From contig CAYMEV010000004.1 in the NCBI GenBank assembly GCA_964389675.1, positions 62,001 through 126,000 on the forward strand: DNA of 64,000 bases. The letters run 5' to 3'. The notes beneath the pieces were generated by a model. The model was not told the DNA's origin, did no database searches, and worked only from the letters and a program-made list of their open reading frames with translations. Shown here in pieces: positions 26,146 through 34,601 of this stretch (position 1 is its first letter; each line of letters opens with the position of its first letter). Made by a program: the position numbers and the translations under genes. This DNA is from CAYMEV01 sp964389675 [NCBI: uncultured Candidatus Sumerlaeota bacterium] (GTDB lineage Bacteria; CAYMEV01).

Positions 26146-26225
26146 CTCAAACTGAATAAAGGGGCATTAATTAAAAGGACCAGCATTATCCCGTATATTG
26201 AGTACTTAGAAATTCTATTGAACAT
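26115..26225 (-). CDS. Possible small membrane protein (36 residues)
   Basis: A strong AAGGAGG site sits nine bases before an ATG at 26225. The frame encodes 36 residues: a short basic start (MFNRISKY), one hydrophobic segment (IYGIMLVLLINAPLF) and a very basic tail (CKKKTIKRR), typical of single-pass small proteins. It ends just before the alternative GTG start of the lipoprotein gene and overlaps its annotated ATG, so it may be a translated leader peptide coupling expression. No homology can be claimed. The rest of the 300-base region up to 26449 is AT-rich with no other feature seen. Confidence 0.4.
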   Translation of the reverse strand: MFNRISKYSIYGIMLVLLINAPLFSLRCKKKTIKRR

Positions 26226-26449
26226 TGAAAAAAACCTCCTTCTGGATTTTTAATCCATATATTTGCCCTGATCATCTTCCCGGCTGGTCAATGGATGATT
26301 ATAATATTATAAATAATTTAATATGAAAAAACAAAGCATAATTAGAATTTTTTGATAAATTCTTTTTCGGTCTGATACCCCTATTTTATTGAATTATTTA
26401 TTTTATTTGCAAAAAGTGGATAATTCAGTTAAATATAGCCTGAAATAAT

Positions 26450-27973
26450 ATGAGAAACTTGAAACATATAGGTTTTGACAATGAGCTCTATCTTCAGGAG
26501 CAGACATCAGCCATTCTTGAAAGGGTTGAAATGTTCAATGACAAGCTTTATCTCGAATTCGGAGGGAAGATACTGTACGATTACCATGCAGCCCGTGTGC
26601 TTCCAGGCTTTGACCCCAATGTCAAGATGAGGCTTCTTCACCTCCTGAAGGATAAGATTGATGTGATCATATGCATTCATGCCGGTGATATTGAGAAAAA
26701 AAAGATCCGTGCCGATTTCGGCATATCATATGATTTCGATGCATTAAAGACAATTGACGATTTCAGGGAATGGGGAATAGAAATTAATTCAGTCGTAATT
26801 ACAAGGTATAAGAACCAGTCTCCGGCTCTTGTATTTAAAAATAAGCTGGAAAGGCGCGGAGTAAAGGTATACCTTCATTATCCTACCGATGGGTACCCTA
26901 CGGATGTGCACCTGATAGTAAGCGATAAAGGCTATGGCGCAAATGAGTATATCATGACAACAAAGCCGATAGTAGTAGTTACAGGGCCGGGCCCGGGGAG
27001 CGGGAAGCTCGGGACATGCCTATCAAACCTCTACCACGAATACAAAAGGGGTATAAAGGCAGGGTATGCAAAGTTTGAAACCTTCCCGATATGGGACCTC
27101 CCTATAGACCACAAGGTCAATATAGCCTATGAGGCCGCAACCATAGACCTTAAGGACAAAAACATGATAGATACCCATCACCTGCAGGCATATGGCAAAA
27201 GGGTTGTAAACTACAACAGGGATATAGAGGCATTCCATCTTCTCAAAAGGATACTCCAGAAGATAACCCGGACAGAATCCGTGTACAAGTCCCCCACGGA
27301 TATGGGTGTAAACCGTGCAAGTTCAGGGATACTTGATGACTATATAATTTCTGCAGCATCTCATCAGGAGATAATAAGAAGGTATTTAAGATGCAATGTC
27401 GAATATGCACTGGGCATTGCTGACAGCAGCAGTCTCGAACATGCAGAAAAGATAATGCAGAAAGCTGGTGCAAAGATAGACGACAGGAAGGTAGTCAGGC
27501 CTGCAAGGATGGCAGCCAGGGATGCTGAAAAAATGGACAAGGGAAATGACGGGTCATACTGCGGAGCTGCAATAGAGTTAAAGGACGGGACCATACTTAC
27601 CGGCAAGAATTCTCCCCTGATGCATGCATCATCCAGCCTCATACTGAATGCTGCCAAATACCTGGCCGGTCTTCCGGACAGCATGTTCCTCCTTCCGCAA
27701 AGCCTGATTGATTCTGTAAAGCACCTTAAAAGGAATATACTGGACAGAAAGATGATCAGCCTTGATCTTGAAGAAACTTTAATTGTCCTGAGCGTAAGCG
27801 CTCTTTTTAATCCCGCTGCCCAGATGGCCCTTGAAAACATAAAATACCTGAGCGGATGCGAAGTGCATCTTACGCACATCCCGACACCGGGTGATGACGC
27901 AGGATGGAGGAAATTAAAGGTAAACCTTACCTGTGACCCCGAGTTCTCCACAAAGAGCCTTTTCATCTGCTGA
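26450..27973 (+). CDS. DUF1846 (UPF0371) family protein
   Basis: 507 residues, the usual length for DUF1846 proteins. Characteristic pieces include GFDNELYLQEQTSAIL, RADFGISYDFD, LHYPTDGYPTDVHLI, and a glycine-rich loop TGPGPGSGKLGTCLSN resembling a nucleotide-binding P-loop, followed by HKVNIAYEAATIDL. These proteins occur mainly in Firmicutes and other anaerobes, and their biochemical activity is not established as far as I know. It is a cytoplasmic protein and stands alone. Initiation is at ATG without a strong ribosome site. Confidence 0.9.
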   Translation: MRNLKHIGFDNELYLQEQTSAILERVEMFNDKLYLEFGGKILYDYHAARVLPGFDPNVKMRLLHLLKDKIDVIICIHAGDIEKKKIRADFGISYDFDALKTIDDFREWGIEINSVVITRYKNQSPALVFKNKLERRGVKVYLHYPTDGYPTDVHLIVSDKGYGANEYIMTTKPIVVVTGPGPGSGKLGTCLSNLYHEYKRGIKAGYAKFETFPIWDLPIDHKVNIAYEAATIDLKDKNMIDTHHLQAYGKRVVNYNRDIEAFHLLKRILQKITRTESVYKSPTDMGVNRASSGILDDYIISAASHQEIIRRYLRCNVEYALGIADSSSLEHAEKIMQKAGAKIDDRKVVRPARMAARDAEKMDKGNDGSYCGAAIELKDGTILTGKNSPLMHASSSLILNAAKYLAGLPDSMFLLPQSLIDSVKHLKRNILDRKMISLDLEETLIVLSVSALFNPAAQMALENIKYLSGCEVHLTHIPTPGDDAGWRKLKVNLTCDPEFSTKSLFIC

Positions 27974-28010
27974 AAAAGCATATCCTCATTCTGACAGCTT
28001 TTTAATAAAT
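27973..28010 (+). terminator. Weak terminator after the DUF1846 gene
   Basis: AAAAAGC (27973-27979) pairs with GCTTTTT (27997-28003) across a 17-base loop and is followed by AATAAAT. The stem is only seven bases, so this is tentative. Confidence 0.3.
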
Positions 28011-28114
28011 AATTTCAGTTCCTTCATCAAATATTAAATTAAATTGTAATTTCAGGTTTTTAATAATATAATAATTTCTCGATCTTATTAATACCATATT
28101 AAAGGAGATTTTAT

Positions 28115-29359
28115 ATGTTCAGAAAACTTAAACCTCAGACCAAGCTGTTTTCAAAAGGATATGACCCTCAGCTTTCGGAAGGTTCTGCAATCCCTCCAGT
28201 ATTCAGAACATCCACATTTATATTCAAAAACTCCCAGGAAGGAAAAAGGGCTTTTGAGATAGCTTATGGATTAAAGGCTCCAGATAAGGGAGAAGTCCCT
28301 GCACTTATCTACACAAGGGTCAATAATCCTAATTGCCAGATGGTAGAAGATAAGATCACAGTATGGGATGAAGCTGAAGATGCTGCACTGTTCTCCTCCG
28401 GTATGGGGGCAATTTCATCGACCTGCCTGAGCTTTTTAAAGCCCGGGGATACCCTTCTTTTTTCCGACCCTGTATATGGAGGCACAGAATTCTTCTTCAG
28501 GAGAATACTGCCTCAGTATAAGATCAATACAATACCTTTTCCCGCAGGATCAGAACCAAAGGTAATTGAAAGGCTGGTAAATGACAATCCCGGGACAAAG
28601 ATAATCTTTATTGAAAGCCCGGCAAACCCGACGATAAAGCTTACAGACATAGAAGCTGCCTCAGAAATTGCAAAAAAGGGCTCAAAAATGGCAGGGAAAA
28701 TCAGGGTAATTGTGGACAATACCTTTATGGGGCCTATTTTCTGCAGTCCCCTGAAGTTCGGAGCTGATATGATTGTCTACTCTGCCACCAAGTTCATTGG
28801 AGGGCATAGCGACCTTGTCGCAGGCATAACTCTTGGTTCAAAGGATGATATCGGAGCTGTAAAGGTCACCAGGACAATATTCGGTTCAAACTCAGACCCC
28901 GATACAGCATGGCTTATACTAAGGAGCCTTGGAACCCTTGATCTAAGAATGAAAAAACAGGCAAAGAATGCAAAGAAAATCGTGGAATTTCTTCAGAAGC
29001 ATCCCAGGGTAAAAAGGATCGCATACCCCGGCATAGAGCAGATGGGGAACCACCAGGTCAGGCTCTATGAGAAGCAGTGCAAGGGAAGCGGAAGCCTCAT
29101 CTCATTCTTTATCGACGGGGGCGAAAAAGAAGCCTTCAAGGTAATGGATGCTACAAAAGAATTCTACCTTGCTGTAAGCCTTGGCGGAATAGAATCCCTG
29201 ATCGAGCATCCGCATACCATGACCCATGCCGATATGACCGATGAGGAAAAAAATACAGCAGGGATCACCTCAAACCTGATCAGGATTTCGGTGGGACTGC
29301 AGGATGCAGATGATCTTATATTTGATCTTAAAAATGCACTTGATACATTATCATCTTGA
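28115..29359 (+). CDS. Cys/Met metabolism PLP-dependent enzyme (methionine gamma-lyase / cystathionine gamma-synthase family)
   Basis: 414-residue fold-type I PLP enzyme. The cofactor Lys is in YSATKFIGGHSDLVAG, and the PLP phosphate and ring contacts are in FSSGMGAIS and DPVYGGTEFF. YTRVNNPN is the family's Tyr-x-Arg phosphate clamp. At the position of the substrate Cys of methionine gamma-lyases (GCT in the Pseudomonas enzyme) this protein has GGT, so lyase versus synthase cannot be decided. It acts in sulfur amino-acid metabolism in the cytoplasm. AAAGGAG precedes the ATG. It is monocistronic or shares the downstream lipoprotein's neighbourhood. Confidence 0.9.
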   Translation: MFRKLKPQTKLFSKGYDPQLSEGSAIPPVFRTSTFIFKNSQEGKRAFEIAYGLKAPDKGEVPALIYTRVNNPNCQMVEDKITVWDEAEDAALFSSGMGAISSTCLSFLKPGDTLLFSDPVYGGTEFFFRRILPQYKINTIPFPAGSEPKVIERLVNDNPGTKIIFIESPANPTIKLTDIEAASEIAKKGSKMAGKIRVIVDNTFMGPIFCSPLKFGADMIVYSATKFIGGHSDLVAGITLGSKDDIGAVKVTRTIFGSNSDPDTAWLILRSLGTLDLRMKKQAKNAKKIVEFLQKHPRVKRIAYPGIEQMGNHQVRLYEKQCKGSGSLISFFIDGGEKEAFKVMDATKEFYLAVSLGGIESLIEHPHTMTHADMTDEEKNTAGITSNLIRISVGLQDADDLIFDLKNALDTLSS

Positions 29360-29383
29360 TTTTGAGAAAAATTATATTATAAT
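29356..29383 (+). promoter_or_regulatory. Sigma70-type promoter for the lipoprotein gene
   Basis: TTGATT (29356-29361), 16 bases, perfect TATAAT (29378-29383), about 31 bases before the ATG at 29415. It overlaps the stop codon of the PLP enzyme gene. Confidence 0.5.
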
Positions 29384-29414
29384 ATCCTGAGAAATTAAAC
29401 AATGGAGGTTTAAT

Positions 29415-30137
29415 ATGAAAAAGTTACTGATTATCCTGTTAATTTTGAGTTTTGCCGGCTTTTATGCCTGCAAGAAGGAACAGGCCGCAAAACCTGCACC
29501 TGTGCCTGAACCGGAGCCAGCAGCAGAAGTTAAACTGGAATGGACGGCAGAACCCGCACTCGAATTGATCCCTGATGCCCCTATAAAGGGGATGGCAAAT
29601 GGCACGCCTTTTGAGGGCAAGACAGTCTATTTTGAGCCTATGTTCGGCAAATGGACCATGGTAATATCTGATGGCGAACTGTCATCACCAACAGGATTCG
29701 TTTCCGATGCCCAGAGTATCAACATCAACCTTCCCGAACTCCCGGAAGCCGGCAAAACAATCAGGAAAGATATGGATTACGGCGACGGCTACTTCCAGAT
29801 CAGGAAAAAGGACGACCCGGAGAGCACTACATCCTGGAATTCAGACAATGCATTCATAGTTAAATTTACAAAATGGGAGATATGCGAATATAACCCGGAG
29901 GGCGACATGTTTCAGGTAGCAGGCAAAGCATCCGGAATGGTTTTTGTGTCCTACAAGGGCTGGGACACCGGTGAATTTGACAATTCCTTTGCTGCTGGAA
30001 CATTTACAGACGCTGTAATAAGATATATGGGCGAGCCTGAGCTTGAGTATTCAGAACCGGCAGAGCCAGAAACACCTGAGACTCCTGCAGAACCGGAAGC
30101 CCCTGAGACAGCTGAGGTTCCTGCAGATTCTAAATAG
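29415..30137 (+). CDS. Lipoprotein with Pro/Glu-rich termini
   Basis: 240 residues. Signal peptide with lipobox FYAC (Cys19), then a Pro/Glu/Ala linker (PAPVPEPEPAAEV). A globular domain of about residues 45-205 is rich in beta-type segments (GKTVYFEPMFGKWTMVI, NAFIVKFTKWEICEYN, KASGMVFVSYKGWDTGEF), probably a beta-sandwich. The C-terminal 30 residues are again a Pro-Glu-Thr-Ala repeat region (EPETPETPAEPEAPET). GGAGG lies seven bases upstream of the ATG. No recognised family; probably anchored in the envelope. A strong terminator follows. Confidence 0.78.
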   Translation: MKKLLIILLILSFAGFYACKKEQAAKPAPVPEPEPAAEVKLEWTAEPALELIPDAPIKGMANGTPFEGKTVYFEPMFGKWTMVISDGELSSPTGFVSDAQSININLPELPEAGKTIRKDMDYGDGYFQIRKKDDPESTTSWNSDNAFIVKFTKWEICEYNPEGDMFQVAGKASGMVFVSYKGWDTGEFDNSFAAGTFTDAVIRYMGEPELEYSEPAEPETPETPAEPEAPETAEVPADSK

Positions 30138-30150
30138 TACCGATATTATT

Positions 30151-30190
30151 GAAAAAAAAACAGGGAGGCCATGGCTTCCCTGTTTTTTTT
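30151..30190. terminator. Bidirectional intrinsic terminator
   Basis: An A-tract, the stem AACAGGGA-G-GCC and GGC-T-TCCCTGTT around AT, and a run of eight or more T. It works on both strands and separates the plus-strand lipoprotein from the minus-strand leuD-like gene, whose stop overlaps the T-tract. Confidence 0.88.
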
Positions 30191-30743
30191 ATGCAATTGT
30201 TTTCCCGAATTCGAACAGGTTCCCGGCTTTATAAATATTCATCTGGACATCTGACATCGGCTTGATCTGCAGCTGTCTGCCATTAATAAGCATGATGCCC
30301 TTCTTAATATCAAGTGTAATATGAGGCTTTTTCATAAACAGCCCTGTTTCTTCTTCAAAGATTGACACAAGCCCGGGGCATTCCAGCACAGGCATCCCTG
30401 AATTAATGGCATTCCTTTTGTATATGGCCCCATATGACTCAGCAATAATGGCATTTACCCCCAGGGATATAAAACAGTCCACAGCATGCTGCCTGGACGA
30501 TCCTGAACCGAAATTCCTCCCGGCCATAATAATTTCGCCTTCATGAGGCCTGCTGCCGAAATCCTGCCAAAGCTCAAGATTGCCAAAACAATGCTGTCCC
30601 ATCTGAGAAATGTCGGTTATGGCAAGGTGAGCATTGTGAAAGATCATATCTGTATCTATATTGTCATAGAGCTTATTATCCTTGTTGATAACTGGTATAA
30701 GCCTGCCTTCAATAATTTCACCTGTTTTTCTTTCCATCTTCAT
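30189..30743 (-). CDS. 3-isopropylmalate/homoaconitate-type dehydratase small subunit
   Basis: 184 residues, the size of LeuD/HacB small subunits. The swivelling-domain signature NFGSGSSRQHAV is present, and DNIDTDMI is the usual N-terminal motif. It forms the active site with the large subunit encoded six bases upstream. The specificity loop after DNIDTDMI (FHNAHLAIT) matches neither the standard isopropylmalate nor homoaconitate signatures clearly, so substrate could be isopropylmalate, citrate, homocitrate or a relative. It is the third gene of a dehydrogenase-large-small operon. Confidence 0.88.
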   Translation of the reverse strand: MKMERKTGEIIEGRLIPVINKDNKLYDNIDTDMIFHNAHLAITDISQMGQHCFGNLELWQDFGSRPHEGEIIMAGRNFGSGSSRQHAVDCFISLGVNAIIAESYGAIYKRNAINSGMPVLECPGLVSIFEEETGLFMKKPHITLDIKKGIMLINGRQLQIKPMSDVQMNIYKAGNLFEFGKTIA

Positions 30744-30749
30744 GCTCCT

Positions 30750-31988
30750 TTAATAGGTTGTCAGCTGACCGTTTAATGCTGCCAGTGCTGCTGTAAGAGG
30801 GCTTGCAAGGTATGTTTCGCCATTCCCCTGCTTTCCCCTGAAGTTTCTGTTTGAAGTGCTGATCGATACTTCACCTTTCCCCGTCATTCCGATCTGCCCG
30901 GATGCACATCCTCCGCATCCTGGGTTGGATATGTTAAACCCGGCATCAAACAGTCCCTCAAGGATACCCTCTTTAAGAAGCCTGCTGTATATCTCCCTTG
31001 TGGAAGGGACTATATTTGCAACTACGCTGCTTTTTATCTTTTTCCCTTTGACAATATCATAAACGGTTTTTATGTCAGAGTATCTTCCGTTTGTACAGCT
31101 CCCTATAAATACACTGTCTATACTGGTGCCTTTTATATCATCTATGTCAACCACATTATCAGGCTTGCCGGGCATTGCAAGCTGAGGCCTGAGGCTGCTT
31201 ATGTCTATCTCCACTGTTTCTATATAGTCAGCATCAGGATCTGCATCTTCAAACCGGTAAGACCTGCCTGTAACCCGCCTGAAATGCTCAAAGATCCTCT
31301 CATCGGGTGCTATGAATCCAATTATCCCACCCATCTCTGTTACCATGCTCGCCAGGGTTACCCTGCCATCCAGGTCAAGCCCATCAATTGCTTCTCCGCG
31401 GAATTCGATCGCTCTTCCTAATGCCCCGCGCTGTGTAAGCCTCTTGATAATTTTCAAAGTGAGGTCTTTTGGAGTTGCCGGGAACTCAAAACGTCCCTTG
31501 ATAACGACCTTCATTGTGGGAGGGACCTCAAACCAGGTTTTACCTGTCTTAAATATGAATGATATGTCAATATCACCCATCCCCTGTCCGAAGGACCCGA
31601 CAGATCCCATAATATTCAGGTGGCTGTCCGTTCCGACAAATGTGGAGCCCGGGTAGGCAAGCCCCTTGTCTATGCCTATGTGAGAACCTATGCCTTCCTT
31701 GACATCAAAGACCCTGATATTATGCTTTTTTGCAAATTCCCTGCATTTCTGCTGATTGTCGGCATAGGGGATAGTCTTTGCCGGAACGACGCAATCGAAG
31801 GTAAAGAAAGTTGATCCGGCATCCGCAATGTCAGAACCGCCATAGTGCTCTTCAAAGTTCTTGACTACATTGGCTCCTCCAAAATCTCTTGCAGTCTTCA
31901 CATCTATATCAATAAAGGCAGTATCTCCTACCTTTACAGGCTTTTCAGAGTGCCTGGAAAATATCTTTTCTATTATAGTCCTTCCCAT
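30750..31988 (-). CDS. Aconitase-superfamily large subunit (LeuC/HacA type)
   Basis: 412 residues. The Fe-S ligands are GSCTNGR and the CxxC in NPGCGGCASGQ. FVGTDSHLNIMGSVGSFGQG is the conserved substrate-binding segment. It dehydrates and rehydrates a hydroxy tricarboxylate or isopropylmalate using a 4Fe-4S cluster. The ATG at 31988 is chosen because AGGGAG lies eight bases upstream; an in-frame GTG three codons earlier also exists. It lies two bases downstream of the dehydrogenase and six upstream of the small subunit. No leuA, leuB or citrate synthase is adjacent. Confidence 0.92.
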   Translation of the reverse strand: MGRTIIEKIFSRHSEKPVKVGDTAFIDIDVKTARDFGGANVVKNFEEHYGGSDIADAGSTFFTFDCVVPAKTIPYADNQQKCREFAKKHNIRVFDVKEGIGSHIGIDKGLAYPGSTFVGTDSHLNIMGSVGSFGQGMGDIDISFIFKTGKTWFEVPPTMKVVIKGRFEFPATPKDLTLKIIKRLTQRGALGRAIEFRGEAIDGLDLDGRVTLASMVTEMGGIIGFIAPDERIFEHFRRVTGRSYRFEDADPDADYIETVEIDISSLRPQLAMPGKPDNVVDIDDIKGTSIDSVFIGSCTNGRYSDIKTVYDIVKGKKIKSSVVANIVPSTREIYSRLLKEGILEGLFDAGFNISNPGCGGCASGQIGMTGKGEVSISTSNRNFRGKQGNGETYLASPLTAALAALNGQLTTY

Positions 31989-31990
31989 AA

Positions 31991-33118
31991 TCAACACTCC
32001 CTGAGCTTCATTGCAATTTCCTTTGCTACATCCAGAGTGGAGCTGTTGCCGCCCATATCATATGTTCTGACCTTCCCCTCCTCAATAACCTTGGCTATGG
32101 CATTTTCAAGCTTCCGGGCTGTATCTTCGCTGCCAAGATACTGTATCATCATCTTTGTGGTAAGCAGCATGGCTATCGGATTAGTCTTGTACATGCCTGC
32201 ATACTTTGGTGCTGATCCATGCGTAGGCTCAAATACTGCAAAATCATCACCGATATTTGCACTGGATGCAAAACCAAGCCCCCCGACCAGCTGTGCTGCA
32301 AGGTCTGATATAATATCCCCGAACAGGTTCATTGCAACTAGAACATCGTAATTCTGGGGATTTTTAACAAGCCACATTGCCATTGCATCAATATTTGTCT
32401 CCCAGAGCTCAATCTCAGGGTAGTTTTTTGCAACTTCCCTTGCAGTCCTCACTACCAGGCCGCCGGTCTCCCGCAGGACATTTGGCTTTTCCACAACTGT
32501 AACGCTTCTTTTATTATACTTCTTTGCATATTCAAATGCCTGCCTGACAATATTCTTTATCGCCTTTACAGTATTTATCCTGCATGATATCGCCATTTGA
32601 TCCGCCGGGACATTCTCAAATTTCTTCATCTTCGGAGATAACCTTAAAAGCAGGTTCTTAAGCTCTTCTGGAAAGGGGAAGAACTCAACCCCGGCATACA
32701 GGTCTTCAGTATTTTCCCTGAATACCGTTATATCTATGTCATCCCTGTAGTTTATAGGGTTGCCCTTATAGGCTTTGCAGGGCCTCAGGTTTGTATACAG
32801 GTTGAACTCCTGCCTTAATCTGACAATAGGGCTGAAATAAGAAAAGCCTTTTCCCTTAAGTGCAGGGTCAAGTTCCTTTTCAGCTTCCTCCTTCGGCTTT
32901 GAAGTAATAGCACCAAACAATGCGCAGTCACTGTTCTTTAAAAGCTCAATTGTCCTGTCAGGAAGTGGATTTCCCTCAGCCTTCCAGCACTCCCAGCCTA
33001 TATCTCCGTAAGTATATTCTGCATCCAGGTTAATTTCATCAAGAACAATTCTGGCTGCTTCCATAACATCATTACCGATCCCATCTCCAGGCAACAAGGC
33101 AATCTTGAATTTTGGCAT
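31991..33118 (-). CDS. Isocitrate/isopropylmalate-family dehydrogenase
   Basis: 375-residue beta-decarboxylating dehydrogenase. Conserved segments are LLPGDGIG, RLRQEFNLYTNLRPCKAY, FRENTEDLYAGVE, NLFGDIISDLAA and FEPTHGSAPKYAG. The ENTEDLYAGVE motif and the Ser/Phe/Ser pattern ahead of the Arg cluster (GFSYFSPIVRL) look more like NAD-isocitrate or homoisocitrate dehydrogenase than a standard LeuB, but this is not decisive. The AAGGAG site fits the ATG at 33118. First gene of an operon with the aconitase-type subunits, so the three could convert citrate to 2-oxoglutarate, or serve leucine or lysine synthesis. Confidence 0.88.
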   Translation of the reverse strand: MPKFKIALLPGDGIGNDVMEAARIVLDEINLDAEYTYGDIGWECWKAEGNPLPDRTIELLKNSDCALFGAITSKPKEEAEKELDPALKGKGFSYFSPIVRLRQEFNLYTNLRPCKAYKGNPINYRDDIDITVFRENTEDLYAGVEFFPFPEELKNLLLRLSPKMKKFENVPADQMAISCRINTVKAIKNIVRQAFEYAKKYNKRSVTVVEKPNVLRETGGLVVRTAREVAKNYPEIELWETNIDAMAMWLVKNPQNYDVLVAMNLFGDIISDLAAQLVGGLGFASSANIGDDFAVFEPTHGSAPKYAGMYKTNPIAMLLTTKMMIQYLGSEDTARKLENAIAKVIEEGKVRTYDMGGNSSTLDVAKEIAMKLREC

Positions 33119-33171
33119 TTAAACACTCCTTCATTATTTATTGGTGATAATGCTTTTTATAAGCATCAATA

Positions 33172-33199
33172 ATCTTATTATAAAGGATGTTTTTGTCAA
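33172..33199 (-). promoter_or_regulatory. Sigma70-type promoter for the dehydrogenase/aconitase operon
   Basis: Minus-strand TTGACA (33194-33199), 16-base spacer, TAAGAT (33172-33177). The leader of about 45 bases contains a small TGCTT/AAGCA hairpin before the ribosome site. Confidence 0.5.
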
Positions 33200-33247
33200 A
33201 TTTAATAAAATTTAAGCTTAAATTCATTCGGCTTTTTAATCTTTTTA

Positions 33248-33275
33248 TTGCTATGTCCTGGCTAAATGCTATAAT
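33248..33275 (+). promoter_or_regulatory. Sigma70-type promoter for glgC-argS
   Basis: TTGCTA (33248-33253), 16 bases, perfect TATAAT (33270-33275), about 36 bases ahead of the glgC ATG. It diverges from the dehydrogenase operon promoter. Confidence 0.5.
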
Positions 33276-33311
33276 CCTTTTAGAAATATTCAACTTACCT
33301 GGAGGAGAGCA

Positions 33312-34595
33312 ATGGAAGATGTGCTGTGCATTATCCTTGGAGGAGGGAGAGGGACACGACTGTACCCCCTTACAAAACACAGGTCAAAGCCAGCAGTTCC
33401 ACTTGGAGGCAAATACAGGCTTATAGACATAACAATATCCAATGCAATCAACTCAGGCTTCAGAAATATATTCGTGCTGACTCAATTCAATTCAGCCTCT
33501 CTGAATATGCACATCACCCAGACCTATGTCTTTGACAAATTCTCCAAGGGATTTGTTGAAATACTGGCTGCTGAACAGACAACAGAATCAACAAACTGGT
33601 ATCAGGGAACCGCTGATGCAATCAGGAAGCAGATGAGAAGGTTCGACAAGGATAAATACGAGCATATCCTCATACTTTCAGGGGACCATCTGTACAGGAT
33701 GAATTACCTGAACTTTTTAAGGCATCACCTTCTTACTGACTCTGACATAACACTTAGTGCAATCCCCATAAGCGATTCGGATGCGCCAAAGTTCGGAGTA
33801 ATGAAGATAAATGAAAATCTCAGAATAACACAGTTCGTGGAAAAACCTTCTGAGAAGGATATAATCAGACAGCTGTACATACCTGGAAATATAAAGGCGA
33901 TGATGAAGGGAAATCTCCAGGATGAAGCAAATCTTCTGGCTTCAATGGGCATATATGTCTTTAAGAAGGCTGTATTGAAAGAACTGCTTGAGGATGAGAG
34001 CAGGATGGATTTCGGGAAGGATATAATCCCCTTTGCAATAAGCCGCAAGAAGGTATTTGCTTATCCTTTCAAGGGATACTGGGAGGATATTGGATCAATT
34101 GAATCGTTTTTTAATGCAAATATACAGCTTGCCAATGAAAAGCCAAACTTTTTCTTCTACAAGGATAACTGGCCGATATATTCAAAGCCAAGGATACTGC
34201 CGTCTTCAAAGTTCTATTCATCAGAAATTGACAGCAGTATTGTTTCAGACGGCTGTCTGGTCAGAAAATCCCGGATAAGGAACTCGATAATAGGCCAGAG
34301 AAGCATTATTCATGACAATTGCTCCCTGGAAAGGGTTGTATACATGGGTGCAGATTATTATGAACCCGATGATGTTCTTCTGGAAAAGCATTCAAAAGAT
34401 ATTCCCCTCATGGGCATAGGAGAGAACAGCATAATAAAAAATGCCATTATAGACAAGAATGTTTCGATAGGAAGGAATGTCAGGATATTGAACAAAAAGA
34501 ACATAAAGGAAACAGAGGATATTCTGTATCATATCAGGGAAGGGATCGTAATAATACCAAAAAACACTCTGATACCTGATAATACGGAGATATAA
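33312..34595 (+). CDS. glgC: Glucose-1-phosphate adenylyltransferase
   Basis: 427 residues, the normal length. The nucleotide-binding start LGGGRGTRLYPLTKHRSKP, the sugar-binding region GKYRLIDI, HLYRMNY, VEKPSEKD and YWEDIGSIESF are all diagnostic of ADP-glucose pyrophosphorylase. The C-terminal third is the left-handed beta-helix (CLVRKSRIRNSIIG and similar hexapeptides). It makes ADP-glucose for glycogen from glucose-1-phosphate and ATP. No glgA or glgB is adjacent; argS follows six bases later, an unusual pairing. GGAGGAG precedes the ATG. Confidence 0.95.
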   Translation: MEDVLCIILGGGRGTRLYPLTKHRSKPAVPLGGKYRLIDITISNAINSGFRNIFVLTQFNSASLNMHITQTYVFDKFSKGFVEILAAEQTTESTNWYQGTADAIRKQMRRFDKDKYEHILILSGDHLYRMNYLNFLRHHLLTDSDITLSAIPISDSDAPKFGVMKINENLRITQFVEKPSEKDIIRQLYIPGNIKAMMKGNLQDEANLLASMGIYVFKKAVLKELLEDESRMDFGKDIIPFAISRKKVFAYPFKGYWEDIGSIESFFNANIQLANEKPNFFFYKDNWPIYSKPRILPSSKFYSSEIDSSIVSDGCLVRKSRIRNSIIGQRSIIHDNCSLERVVYMGADYYEPDDVLLEKHSKDIPLMGIGENSIIKNAIIDKNVSIGRNVRILNKKNIKETEDILYHIREGIVIIPKNTLIPDNTEI

Positions 34596-34601
34596 GCACC
34601 T

